Origin: Olleya aquimaris | GTDB taxonomy: Bacteria; Bacteroidota; Bacteroidia; Flavobacteriales; Flavobacteriaceae | DNA: 64,000 bases | Direction of reading: 5' to 3' | Assembly (NCBI RefSeq): GCF_003259525.1 | Contig: NZ_QLLO01000003.1 | Span: 186,748 to 250,747, forward strand | In this document: positions 52,743 through 61,545 of the stretch, piece by piece | Layout of the letters: each line of letters starts with the position of its first letter | Position numbering within the stretch: position 1 is the stretch's first letter | Made by a program: the position numbers and the translations under genes | Notes under the pieces: generated by a model | What the model was told of the DNA's origin: nothing | The model's database searches: none | Seen by the model: only the letters and a program-made list of their open reading frames with translations

Positions 52743-53291
52743 ATGGACGAATTAATAGATATTGTAACCAAAGATGGTTTTCCTACTGGGCAATCGGTTT
52801 TAAAATCGGAAATCCATAAAAAAGGCTATTTCCATAATACAGCACATGTGTGGTTTTACACTACTCAAGGCGAGATATTATTACAACAACGTGCAGCTTC
52901 TAAAGTGATTTGCCCATTGCTTTGGGATGTTAGCGTCGCTGGTCATATTGATGCTGGAGAAACGATAACGTCGGGAGCTGTTAGAGAAATTCAAGAGGAA
53001 ATAGGATTAACCATTGCAGAATCTGACTTAGAAAAAATTGGTGTGTTTGACTGTTTTCAAAGCTATCCAAATGGGATTATTGATAACGAGTTTCATCATA
53101 CCTTTATCGCACTTTTAACCGTTCCATTATCTAAGCTAACGCCTCAAAAAGACGAAGTTGAAGACCTTAAGTTAGTCTCAATTTCAGCATTTAAATCACT
53201 GTTAGACAATAGTAACACAAATGGTCATTTTGTAGCTAGCAATTACAACTATTATCAAGCTGTTTTGCAGTCTATTGCCAAAAAACTATAA
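52743..53291 (+). CDS. NUDIX hydrolase (IPP isomerase-like type)
   Basis: 182 aa from the ATG at 52743. Nudix box GHIDAGETITSGAVREIQEEIG (67-88) agrees with Gx5Ex7REUxEExGU. The preceding IHKKGYFHNTAHVWFYTTQGEILLQQRAASK resembles the YfcD/isopentenyl-diphosphate-isomerase-like branch, yet a hydrolase role is more usual. Substrate unknown. It follows the PLP enzyme with 1 bp between stop and start. The motif is longer than a short word: key residues are G67, E73, R81, E82, E85 and E86 approximately. Confidence 0.85.
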   Translation: MDELIDIVTKDGFPTGQSVLKSEIHKKGYFHNTAHVWFYTTQGEILLQQRAASKVICPLLWDVSVAGHIDAGETITSGAVREIQEEIGLTIAESDLEKIGVFDCFQSYPNGIIDNEFHHTFIALLTVPLSKLTPQKDEVEDLKLVSISAFKSLLDNSNTNGHFVASNYNYYQAVLQSIAKKL

Positions 53292-53300
53292 TTTAGTCCT

Positions 53301-53978
53301 ATGGAATTAATCATAATGGCTTTGGCACCTGTAGCCATCATCATATTTTATATTTATTTAAAAGATAAATATGAAAAAGAACCTAAACGGTTGTTAGTTA
53401 TCTCGTTTTTACTAGGTGCAATTGTCAGTATTATTATCACCACACTACTCTACTCTGTGTTTCATGTTTACTTACCATTACAAGACCATTTAAGTGTTTG
53501 GGAACAATTTAAACAAGCCTTTTTTGTGGTTGGTTTTTCTGAAGAATTAAGCAAATATCTTATCGTTTTACTATTTGCTCAACAACGTAAAGAGTTTAAC
53601 GAACCCTTTGATGGTATCGTCTACGCTGTGATGGTTTCTATGGGTTTTGCAGCTACAGAAAATATCATGTACGTCTTACAAAGTGGACCAGCTACTGCAT
53701 TAGTAAGAGCGTTTACAGCCATTCCTGCACATGCCACGTTTGGGATTTTAATGGGTTATTATATGGGAAAAGCCAAATTTGCACCTAACAAACTCTATTT
53801 AAATGTATTGGGACTGTTCTTAGCTATTTTGTTTCATGGTGCCTATGACTTTTTCTTATTTATAGATTTTATTCCAGGGATTTGGGTTGGTGCCTTTATC
53901 TCTTTAGGTATAGGAATTGTATTATCTAGAAAAGCCATAAAATACCATCAAAACATTTCTGAGTTTAAAACAGAATAA
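53301..53978 (+). CDS. PrsW family intramembrane metalloprotease
   Basis: 225 aa with about seven membrane helices. Conserved PrsW motifs are present: SEELSKYLIVL (EExxK), EPFDGIVYAVMVSMGFAATEN, HATFGILMGYYMG and LFHGAYDFF. In Bacillus PrsW starts release of an ECF sigma factor by cleaving its anti-sigma factor; the substrate here is unknown. It is the third gene of the run from 51581 and ends just before the carboxylase promoter region. Confidence 0.86.
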   Translation: MELIIMALAPVAIIIFYIYLKDKYEKEPKRLLVISFLLGAIVSIIITTLLYSVFHVYLPLQDHLSVWEQFKQAFFVVGFSEELSKYLIVLLFAQQRKEFNEPFDGIVYAVMVSMGFAATENIMYVLQSGPATALVRAFTAIPAHATFGILMGYYMGKAKFAPNKLYLNVLGLFLAILFHGAYDFFLFIDFIPGIWVGAFISLGIGIVLSRKAIKYHQNISEFKTE

Positions 53979-54033
53979 TAGTGTTATAAAACTATTAAAT
54001 TTTCTACTATAACGTTATAGTTATGTAACTTTG
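53977..54033 (+). promoter_or_regulatory. Promoter and palindromic operator of the acyl-CoA carboxylase operon
   Basis: TAACTTTG (54026-54033) matches the -7 consensus, giving a start near 54039 and a leader of about 16 nt. Immediately upstream lies a perfect 16-bp palindrome ACTATAACGTTATAGT (54006-54021) and before it an imperfect one, AATAGT..ACTATT (53977-53996). The first is placed where it would cover the promoter spacer, fitting a repressor; the second may be an auxiliary site. The regulator is not encoded nearby. Confidence 0.55.
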
Positions 54034-54055
54034 TACAAACAAATACGCATACTAC

Positions 54056-54541
54056 ATGAGTCAAAAATTTAATGTTAACGTTAACAATGCCCAGTCTTTT
54101 GAAATAGATTCGGATAGTGTTAACAACTTAGATATTGTTGAAACAAATAAAGGTTCCTTTCATCTTTTAAAAGACAATAAACCCTATAACATAGACATCA
54201 TAAAACGTGATTTTAATACTAAAAGCTACAGTGTAAAAGTCAATAACAACACCTACGAGGTAAACATTGAAGATACACTTGATGCCTTAATTAAATCTAT
54301 GGGATTTGAAGTTGGAGCTTCAAAAAAAGTGGATAGCATCAAAGCACCAATGCCTGGATTAATCCTAGATATTATGGTTAAACCTGGTGACGAAGTACAA
54401 ATCAACTCGCCTTTACTCATATTAGAAGCTATGAAAATGGAAAACAGTATTGTGTCACCTAGAGAAGGTATTGTAAAATCTGTAACTGGTATTAAAGGAC
54501 AAACAGTTGATAAAGGCGAATTATTAATAGAATTTGAATAA
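54056..54541 (+). CDS. Biotin carboxyl carrier subunit of an acyl-CoA carboxylase
   Basis: 161 aa. The C-terminal biotinyl domain (about 92-161) carries the attachment lysine K127 in EAMKMEN. The N-terminal half is a small beta-rich segment that likely docks to the carboxylase. It differs from standard AccB by lacking the Pro/Ala linker. First gene of the operon, 1 bp before the biotin carboxylase gene. Confidence 0.88.
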   Translation: MSQKFNVNVNNAQSFEIDSDSVNNLDIVETNKGSFHLLKDNKPYNIDIIKRDFNTKSYSVKVNNNTYEVNIEDTLDALIKSMGFEVGASKKVDSIKAPMPGLILDIMVKPGDEVQINSPLLILEAMKMENSIVSPREGIVKSVTGIKGQTVDKGELLIEFE

Positions 54542-54542
54542 C

Positions 54543-55985
54543 ATGAAGAAGATATTAGTTGCCAATCGTGGTGAAATAGCCATTCGCGTCATGCGTACAG
54601 CACAAAAAATGGGCATTAAAACTGTAGCTGTTTACTCGACTGTAGATAGAAACTCTCCTCATGTAAAGTTTGCAGACGAAGCAGTTTTAATAGGCGAAGC
54701 TCCTTCAAATCAATCCTATTTATTGGGTGAAAAAATTATTGAAGTCGCAAAATCTTTACATGTCGATGGGATTCATCCTGGTTATGGATTTTTAAGTGAA
54801 AATGCAGATTTTGCAGAGCTATGCGAAAAAAACAATATTGTTTTTATTGGCCCAAAATCGCACGCTATTAGAGTTATGGGAAGCAAATTAGCTGCTAAAG
54901 AAGCGGTTAAAGGTTACGATATACCTATGGTACCTGGTACTGATGAAGCTATAACAGACATCTCTGAAGCAAAAACTATAGCTAAAACCATTGGGTTTCC
55001 TATTTTAATAAAAGCCTCAGCAGGAGGTGGTGGAAAAGGAATGCGTATAGTAGATACCGAAGCCGAATTTGAATCGCAAATGAATCGTGCCATTAGTGAA
55101 GCAGTTAATGCATTTGGTGATGGTTCAGTATTTATCGAAAAATATGTTGGTTCGCCTAGACATATCGAAATACAAGTTATGGCAGATACACATGGTAATG
55201 TCATTCATTTATTTGAGCGCGAATGCAGTATACAACGTCGTCATCAAAAAGTAGTTGAAGAAGCGCCAAGTGTAGTACTTACACCAGAATTAAGAGAGCA
55301 AATGGGACAAGCAGCCATTAAAGTTGCTAAAGCTTGTGACTATGTTGGTGCTGGAACCGTTGAGTTTTTATTAGATGAATACAAAAACTTTTATTTCCTT
55401 GAAATGAATACCAGACTACAAGTAGAGCATCCTGTGTCCGAAATTATTGCAAATGTAGACTTGGTAGAACTACAAATACAAGTCGCTCGTGGTGAAATGT
55501 TACCTATTAAACAGTCTGACTTAAAAATTACTGGTCATGCTTTAGAATTACGTGTGTATGCTGAAGATCCTTTAAACGATTTTTTACCAAGTGTAGGACA
55601 TTTAGAGGTTTACAAATTACCTGAAGGAACAGGAATTAGAGTCGATAACGGATTTGAACAAGGTATGGATGTACCCATTTATTACGATCCGATGTTAGCT
55701 AAACTAATTACCTATGGTAAAACTCGTGAAGAAGCTATACAGCTCATGCTTAAAGCTATTGCAGACTATCAGGTTAAAGGTATTGAAACCACATTACCAT
55801 TTGGAACATTTGTCTGCCAACATGAAGCATTTACCTCAGGAGATTTTGATACACATTTTGTCAAAAAGCATTACTCGCCTGAAGCTTTAAAAGATGAAGC
55901 AGAACACGAAGCAAAAATAGCAGCTTTAGTGGCTGTAAAACAGTATTTAGAAGACCAGAAATTGTTACGCATACCAACTAATTAA
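54543..55985 (+). CDS. accC: Biotin carboxylase subunit
   Basis: 480 aa from the ATG at 54543 (MKKILVANRGEIAIRV). It carboxylates biotin on the carrier with ATP and bicarbonate. Biotin carboxylase N domain, ATP-grasp (KASAGGGGKGMR, GTVEFLLD, FYFLEMNTRLQVEHPVSE) and C-terminal domain (HALELRVYAEDP) are intact. Context with a PccB-like subunit suggests propionyl-CoA or another short acyl-CoA as final acceptor rather than fatty-acid acetyl-CoA carboxylase. Confidence 0.93.
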   Translation: MKKILVANRGEIAIRVMRTAQKMGIKTVAVYSTVDRNSPHVKFADEAVLIGEAPSNQSYLLGEKIIEVAKSLHVDGIHPGYGFLSENADFAELCEKNNIVFIGPKSHAIRVMGSKLAAKEAVKGYDIPMVPGTDEAITDISEAKTIAKTIGFPILIKASAGGGGKGMRIVDTEAEFESQMNRAISEAVNAFGDGSVFIEKYVGSPRHIEIQVMADTHGNVIHLFERECSIQRRHQKVVEEAPSVVLTPELREQMGQAAIKVAKACDYVGAGTVEFLLDEYKNFYFLEMNTRLQVEHPVSEIIANVDLVELQIQVARGEMLPIKQSDLKITGHALELRVYAEDPLNDFLPSVGHLEVYKLPEGTGIRVDNGFEQGMDVPIYYDPMLAKLITYGKTREEAIQLMLKAIADYQVKGIETTLPFGTFVCQHEAFTSGDFDTHFVKKHYSPEALKDEAEHEAKIAALVAVKQYLEDQKLLRIPTN

Positions 55986-55993
55986 CCTGTTTT

Positions 55994-56075
55994 TGTCATT
56001 CTATTTTACGACGCAATATCTAATTAATTATTATTTACAAATTGTAATAGATTCTGCATCAAGCGCGAAATGACA
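55994..56075. repeat. Palindromic repeat between accC and the carboxyltransferase gene
   Basis: Outer arms TGTCATT (55994-56000) and AATGACA (56069-56075) are perfect, with an inner TTACAA/TTGTAA hairpin (56035-56047) and ATCTAAT/TAATAGAT similarity. It is like a common flavobacterial intergenic repeat bounded by TGTCATTC..GAATGACA that I remember. An ATG in its right arm is in frame with the next gene. Confidence 0.6.
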
Positions 56076-56093
56076 GCAATAAAGATTAAAACT

Positions 56094-57635
56094 ATGGAAT
56101 CCAAAATAAAAACACTAAACGAAAAACTAGAACAAGCCCAACTTGGTGGTGGTCAAGCTAGAATAGATAAGCAACACGCCAAGAAAAAATTAACCGCAAG
56201 AGAGCGTGTTAACTATTTAATGGATGAAGGCTCATTTGAAGAAATTGGTGCTTTAGTCACCCACAGAACCGTAGATTTTGGGATGCAAGATCAAAAGTTT
56301 TATGGCGATGGTGTTATTACAGGTTATGGTACTATTAATGGACGATTAGTCTATGTGTTTGCACAAGATTTTACCGTATTTGGAGGTGCACTGTCCGAAA
56401 CACACGCAGAAAAGATTTGTAAAATCATGGATTTGGCTCTTAAAGTTGGTGCACCATTAATTGGGTTAAACGACTCTGGAGGAGCACGTATCCAAGAAGG
56501 TGTTAGATCGTTAGGTGGTTATGCAGACATTTTTCATAGAAATGTCAAAGCATCAGGTGTGATTCCGCAATTATCTGCCATTATGGGACCTTGTGCTGGT
56601 GGTGCTGTGTATAGCCCAGCAATGACCGATTTTACAATGATGGTAGAAGATACCAGTTACATGTTTGTTACTGGACCAAACGTTGTAAAAACAGTAACTA
56701 ACGAAGAAGTAACCAGTGAAGAATTAGGTGGAGCAAGCACACACTCGACTAAATCTGGTGTAGCACATGTCACCTCATCTAACGACATAGAATGTCTAGA
56801 AGACGTCAAGCGTTTATTAAGTTATTTACCACAAAGTAACTTAGAAAAACCAGCCGATTTACCTTACAAACTTGACACAGAAATTAGAGAAGAATTAGCC
56901 TCAATAATACCTGACAATGCTAATAAACCGTATGATATGCATCAGGTTATTAATGGTGTGATAGATGCGGATAGCTTTTTTGAAATTCATAAGGATTATG
57001 CCGAAAATATTATTGTAGGTTTTGCCAGAATTGCTGGTAAAAGTATTGGTATTGTCGCCAACCAACCTTTATTTTTAGCAGGTGTATTAGACGTTAATAG
57101 TTCGCGTAAAGCTGCACGATTCACGCGTTTTTGTGATGCCTTTAATATTCCGTTATTGGTATTAGTAGATGTTCCAGGATTTTTACCAGGAACCGATCAA
57201 GAATGGAATGGAATTATAGTACATGGTGCCAAATTATTATATGCCTTAAGTGAAGCAACAGTCCCTAAAGTAACCGTAATTACTCGTAAAGCCTATGGTG
57301 GAGCGTATGATGTGATGAATTCTAAACACATTGGTGCAGACTTAAATTACGCTTGGCCAAGTGCAGAAATTGCAGTTATGGGAGCTAAAGGAGCAAGTGA
57401 AATTATTTTTAGAAAAGAAATTAAAGCAGCAGATAACCCAGAAGACAAATTATTAGAAAAAGAAGCAGAATATGCAGACTTGTTTGCCAATCCGTATAAA
57501 GCTGCAGAACGTGGATTTATTGATGAAGTAATTTTACCAGAAACCACTAGACGTAAGCTAATTAAAGCATTTACGATGTTAGAAGATAAGGAAGAAACTT
57601 TACCTAATAGGAAACATGGTAATATTCCTTTGTAA
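56094..57635 (+). CDS. Acyl-CoA carboxylase carboxyltransferase subunit (PccB-like)
   Basis: 513 aa from the ATG at 56094 ([14 protein letters not shown]); an ATG at 56070 falls inside the palindromic repeat. It moves the carboxyl group from biotin to acyl-CoA. Both crotonase-fold halves are present with [19 protein letters not shown] and [16 protein letters not shown], and later [16 protein letters not shown] and [12 protein letters not shown]. The length and motifs match propionyl-CoA carboxylase beta. It completes the three-subunit operon started at 54056. Confidence 0.91.
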   Translation: MESKIKTLNEKLEQAQLGGGQARIDKQHAKKKLTARERVNYLMDEGSFEEIGALVTHRTVDFGMQDQKFYGDGVITGYGTINGRLVYVFAQDFTVFGGALSETHAEKICKIMDLALKVGAPLIGLNDSGGARIQEGVRSLGGYADIFHRNVKASGVIPQLSAIMGPCAGGAVYSPAMTDFTMMVEDTSYMFVTGPNVVKTVTNEEVTSEELGGASTHSTKSGVAHVTSSNDIECLEDVKRLLSYLPQSNLEKPADLPYKLDTEIREELASIIPDNANKPYDMHQVINGVIDADSFFEIHKDYAENIIVGFARIAGKSIGIVANQPLFLAGVLDVNSSRKAARFTRFCDAFNIPLLVLVDVPGFLPGTDQEWNGIIVHGAKLLYALSEATVPKVTVITRKAYGGAYDVMNSKHIGADLNYAWPSAEIAVMGAKGASEIIFRKEIKAADNPEDKLLEKEAEYADLFANPYKAAERGFIDEVILPETTRRKLIKAFTMLEDKEETLPNRKHGNIPL

Positions 57636-57692
57636 TTTTTATTATTGGTATACTTTTTGTATACTATAGAAACAACCCTAAAAATCAATGCA

Positions 57693-58706
57693 TTGAAACT
57701 TTTAAAATACAGTTTAATACTTACTATATCAATAGTAGGAATAGTCCTTGTTGGGCTAAATATTTCTGACACTTCCAATATACAAACCTCAGTAAAACCT
57801 GAAGTTTTTGCTGAAGTTATCAAAAAAGAATTTCCAATTAAAATAAAGGATTCTTTAAAAAAATTACCGCTTCGTATTACCGATGAGATTAAACCCATTT
57901 CAGAAATTAAAAACAAGCAACTAGATTCTCTGCTTAACGCAGAAATTAATGCCAATCCAGTTTGGAAAAGTTTAGTAGCAAAAAAAATGATGTCTGTTGC
58001 TATTGTCGATTTAAGCGATGACACTAATTTTAAATATGCTGGAATTAATGATCAGCATATGATGTACGCTGCAAGCTTACCAAAAATTGCTATTCTTTTA
58101 GCTGCAATGGACGCTATAGAAAACAAAGAATTAGCCTATACTAAAGAAATTAAAAAGGATTTACGTTTAATGATTAGTAAATCTAATAATCAAGCATCTA
58201 CCAGAATGATTGACCGTTTAGGGTACGATAAGATTGAAGCAGTTTTACGTGCACCTAAGCATAAATTTTATGATGAAGAAGTTGGTGGAGGATTATGGGT
58301 TGGTAAACGCTATGCTGCAGGTGGTAAAAGACACCCAGAGCCTTTAAAAGGCTTAAGTCATGCTGCAACAACCATGCAAGTGTGTAGTTTTTACTATCAA
58401 TTAGCCTTAGGTAATTTAATTAGTACAGACGCTTCAAGAGAAATGCTTAAAATAATGAGAAAACCAGGTTTACATCATAAGTTTGTAAACACGCTTATTA
58501 GAATAGCTCCTAAAGCAGAGATCTACAGAAAATCTGGATCATGGAAAAACTATCATTCAGATTCGGCTTTAGTTTGGGGTCCAAACAGAAAATACATTAT
58601 CGTAGCTCTTATAGATGATGCGTTTGGAGAACAAATCATTAGAAATTTGATAAAACCCATCGAAAAAGTTTTAAAAAAATCTAAAAAATTATCAAAAGAA
58701 GAGTAA
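57693..58706 (+). CDS. Serine hydrolase, class A beta-lactamase fold
   Basis: 338 aa from a TTG at 57693 (LKLLKYSLILTISIVG read as Met); a TTG at 57645 would place 16 polar residues before the membrane segment. One N-terminal anchor helix precedes a periplasmic domain with nucleophile S128-LPK131, S164-N-N and KSG (RKSGSW). The Glu166 region of true class A enzymes is not clear, so a peptidase or esterase role is as likely as beta-lactamase. It lies 9 bp before the transporter gene and resembles the opposite-strand hydrolase at 61546. Confidence 0.8.
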   Translation: MKLLKYSLILTISIVGIVLVGLNISDTSNIQTSVKPEVFAEVIKKEFPIKIKDSLKKLPLRITDEIKPISEIKNKQLDSLLNAEINANPVWKSLVAKKMMSVAIVDLSDDTNFKYAGINDQHMMYAASLPKIAILLAAMDAIENKELAYTKEIKKDLRLMISKSNNQASTRMIDRLGYDKIEAVLRAPKHKFYDEEVGGGLWVGKRYAAGGKRHPEPLKGLSHAATTMQVCSFYYQLALGNLISTDASREMLKIMRKPGLHHKFVNTLIRIAPKAEIYRKSGSWKNYHSDSALVWGPNRKYIIVALIDDAFGEQIIRNLIKPIEKVLKKSKKLSKEE

Positions 58707-58715
58707 ATTGCTTTA

Positions 58716-61544
58716 GTGTTAAGCAAATTATTAAATAAAACGTTTGGTCTAAGAGATGGTGAGATATACATCTCTTTTTTAATGCAGTTATATATTTTTA
58801 TAATAATAACTGTATTATTAATTGTTAAACCAACTGTAAACGCCATTTTCTTATCTCAATTAGGTGCAGACAGTTTACCTTATGGCTACTTATTAGTTGC
58901 TGTTGTTGCGGTAATAACCTCTTACTTTTATAATAAAGCTATCCGACGCTTTTCTATATTAAAAGTCACCACCATATCCTTAGTCTTTTTTAGTCTTTGT
59001 TTTATTGCGTTAAGTGCCATTTTAGAATATGGATTACTTAGTAATTGGGTGATTTTTGTATACTATTTAGGTGTGTCTTTATTTGCAGTTATGGCAACCT
59101 CACAATTTTGGGTGTTAGCCAATATGGTTTTTAATGCTAGAGAAGCTAAACGGTTATTTGGGTTTATTGGTGCTGGAGCAATAGCTGGTGGAATTTTTGG
59201 TGGTTACTTGACTAGTGTGGTAGTATCTAGTTTTAGTAATAAGATTGTAATAATAATTGCAGCATTATTAACTATTAGTTGCATCCCTATAATTGGTAAA
59301 ATTTGGAAGCTTAGAATCCATAAACTTAACGTTTACATCAGAATGCAACGTAAGCACGAAGACAATACGTTTCAGCAAAGTTCTTTTAGTTTAATTGCTC
59401 AATCTAAACATTTAACTTATCTCGCGTTAATCACAGGAATTAGTGTGATAGTAGCCAAATTAATTGACTTTCAGTTTAGTGATTTTGCTAATAAAGCCAT
59501 TTCGGATCCAGACGAATTAGCCTCCTTTTTTGGATTTTGGTTTTCTACATTTAATGTGCTTGCTTTAACTATTCAATTATTTATTACTAATCGTGTGTTA
59601 AGCAGAATTGGTGTAGCCTCTACCCTATTAATTTTACCTTTAGTCATTGCTTTAGGAAGTCTACTATTTTTAACGTTTCCAGAATTATGGGTATTAATAA
59701 TTATAAAAGGGGTTGATGGTAGCTTTAAGCAATCTTTAAATAAATCGGCTACAGAATTATCCATAATGCCCATTCCGTTATTAATTAAAAACCAAGCAAA
59801 GTCCTATATTGATGTTGCAGTAGATAGTATAGCAACTGGTATTGCTGGGTTTATGTTAATTTTTTTAATCCGAAAATTAGATTTAAGCACCTCTTACATT
59901 ACAATAATTATTTTATTGTTTGTCTTAATTTGGATGGTTTTAATCTTTAGATTAAGAGAAGCATATTTTGAATCTTTTAGAACCAACATACAACGCACAC
60001 TACTAAAAAATAAAGATTCTGACACCAAAACTAAACGTGAAACAACTGTAAAGTCGGCATTAAGAATTTTAAATCAAGGGAGTGCTAAAGAGATATTATC
60101 GCTTTTAGACTATTTAGGAAACAACAATTTACAAATCCTAAAATCCAGCATTATAGGTTTAATAAACCATCCTTCTAATGAGGTAAAGACTGCTGCAATT
60201 AAACAATTTTATCTTTTTGATAAAGGTACAGCATTGCATAAGGTAGAACCACTAGTTCATTCTGAAGATCAAACTTTAGTGATTACTGCTTTAGAGTATA
60301 TTTTAAACCACTCGTCTATACAAAACCATCATTTTTTTAACAAATACTTAGACCATACTAACGAGAATATATCAAATGCAGCCTTATTATGTTTAGCTAA
60401 AGAAGCATCTGCTAATCAAAAAACTGCATTACAATTTGGGTTGTATAACAGAATAGATCAACGCGTACATCTATTATCGCAATCCGAAAATCAAAACCAA
60501 AACGCTGCCTTACAAGCGCTGTTAGTGACAATTGCCGAATCTAATATGGCTAAGCATTTTTCGTTTATTAGCGCACATTTAAATAATCGTGACCCAGAAA
60601 TTGTTAAACAAGCTATAAAAGCAGCAGGAATAACTTCCAACCAACTTTTTATTCCCACGTTATTAGAGTTACTTTCAGAAAAACTATACAGAGCAGATGT
60701 AGTTAATGCACTGAAAAGCTATGGGATAAAAATTATTGATCATATTATTTCGTTAGAAAATGAAGAAGCTATAAACAATAAAATGGCAAAGCATCTGCCT
60801 AAAATTATTGAAGCTTTTAAAACCCAAAAAGCGGTTAATATTTTAATGCGATTATTAAATAGTAAAGACATTGTTATTAGGCAAGCAGCTTCAAAATCTC
60901 TTGCTAAGCTTGAAAAAAGTAACACTAGACTTCATTTTAATAAACGTTACATTAAAAACAGAATTATTAAAGAAAGTAATTATTATAAGCGAAGCATTGG
61001 TGCAATAGAATCTATTCAGCATGTGATTAATAATACCATGTTGGAAGCCGAACATAATGATAGAGATATCGAAATATTAATTGCCAGACAAAGCATTATT
61101 GAACTACTGGAGCAACAGGCAGAAACCAGCATGGCGTGTTTATTTAATTTACTGAGTTTAGTGTATGAGGATTCTGATATCGAGATATCATATACTGCAT
61201 TATTAAGTGATGTTAAGGAAGCTAGAGTTAATGCATTAGAGTTTTTAGACAACTTACTACAAAGCCAATTAAAGCAAACCATTTTACCTTTAATTGAATA
61301 CTACGTCCAAAGTAATAATGATGCTGAAGCCACTCATGTCCTGAAATTAAAACTAATGAGTGAGCGTGCTTGCTTAACCATGCTAGCAAAAAACAGAGCT
61401 AAGCGAATGAAACTAGAAGTACTTCATCTTATTATTTTACTAAAAGATGCTAAATACAAACCATTACTTAATAGATTGAAAAAGAATAAAAATAAAGATG
61501 TAAAATTCTTTGCTTACGATGCTTTAGAAAAGATAAAATCTTAG
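58716..61544 (+). CDS. ATP/ADP-carrier-like (NTT) membrane protein with C-terminal HEAT repeats
   Basis: 942 aa starting at a GTG codon. About twelve membrane helices in the first 430 residues (VKPTVNAIFLSQLGADSLPYGYLLVAV, FWVLANMVFNAREAKRLFGFIGAGAIAGG) follow the NTT/TLC ATP:ADP translocase-like pattern also seen in MFS-type relatives of free-living bacteria. From about 445 onward, helical HEAT-like repeats run to the C-terminus (LLDYLGNNNLQILKSSIIGLINHPSNEVKTAAI). The substrate is unknown; parasite-like nucleotide import is unlikely here. It is bordered by two serine hydrolase genes, one on each side, and may work with them at the envelope. Confidence 0.8.
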   Translation: MLSKLLNKTFGLRDGEIYISFLMQLYIFIIITVLLIVKPTVNAIFLSQLGADSLPYGYLLVAVVAVITSYFYNKAIRRFSILKVTTISLVFFSLCFIALSAILEYGLLSNWVIFVYYLGVSLFAVMATSQFWVLANMVFNAREAKRLFGFIGAGAIAGGIFGGYLTSVVVSSFSNKIVIIIAALLTISCIPIIGKIWKLRIHKLNVYIRMQRKHEDNTFQQSSFSLIAQSKHLTYLALITGISVIVAKLIDFQFSDFANKAISDPDELASFFGFWFSTFNVLALTIQLFITNRVLSRIGVASTLLILPLVIALGSLLFLTFPELWVLIIIKGVDGSFKQSLNKSATELSIMPIPLLIKNQAKSYIDVAVDSIATGIAGFMLIFLIRKLDLSTSYITIIILLFVLIWMVLIFRLREAYFESFRTNIQRTLLKNKDSDTKTKRETTVKSALRILNQGSAKEILSLLDYLGNNNLQILKSSIIGLINHPSNEVKTAAIKQFYLFDKGTALHKVEPLVHSEDQTLVITALEYILNHSSIQNHHFFNKYLDHTNENISNAALLCLAKEASANQKTALQFGLYNRIDQRVHLLSQSENQNQNAALQALLVTIAESNMAKHFSFISAHLNNRDPEIVKQAIKAAGITSNQLFIPTLLELLSEKLYRADVVNALKSYGIKIIDHIISLENEEAINNKMAKHLPKIIEAFKTQKAVNILMRLLNSKDIVIRQAASKSLAKLEKSNTRLHFNKRYIKNRIIKESNYYKRSIGAIESIQHVINNTMLEAEHNDRDIEILIARQSIIELLEQQAETSMACLFNLLSLVYEDSDIEISYTALLSDVKEARVNALEFLDNLLQSQLKQTILPLIEYYVQSNNDAEATHVLKLKLMSERACLTMLAKNRAKRMKLEVLHLIILLKDAKYKPLLNRLKKNKNKDVKFFAYDALEKIKS

Positions 61545-61545
61545 A

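Noticed and set aside
57347-58024. 225-codon open frame on the minus strand
   Set aside because: It is antisense to the carboxyltransferase and serine hydrolase genes, whose motifs are strong, and its translation lacks any recognisable pattern.
57693-58706. Antibiotic-resistance beta-lactamase
   Set aside because: The fold motifs are there, but the general-base Glu region is not clear and the context is not that of a resistance gene.
58716-61544. True ATP/ADP translocase as in intracellular parasites
   Set aside because: Only the helix pattern is shared; the genome content is that of a free-living bacterium and the long HEAT tail is not found in parasite carriers.
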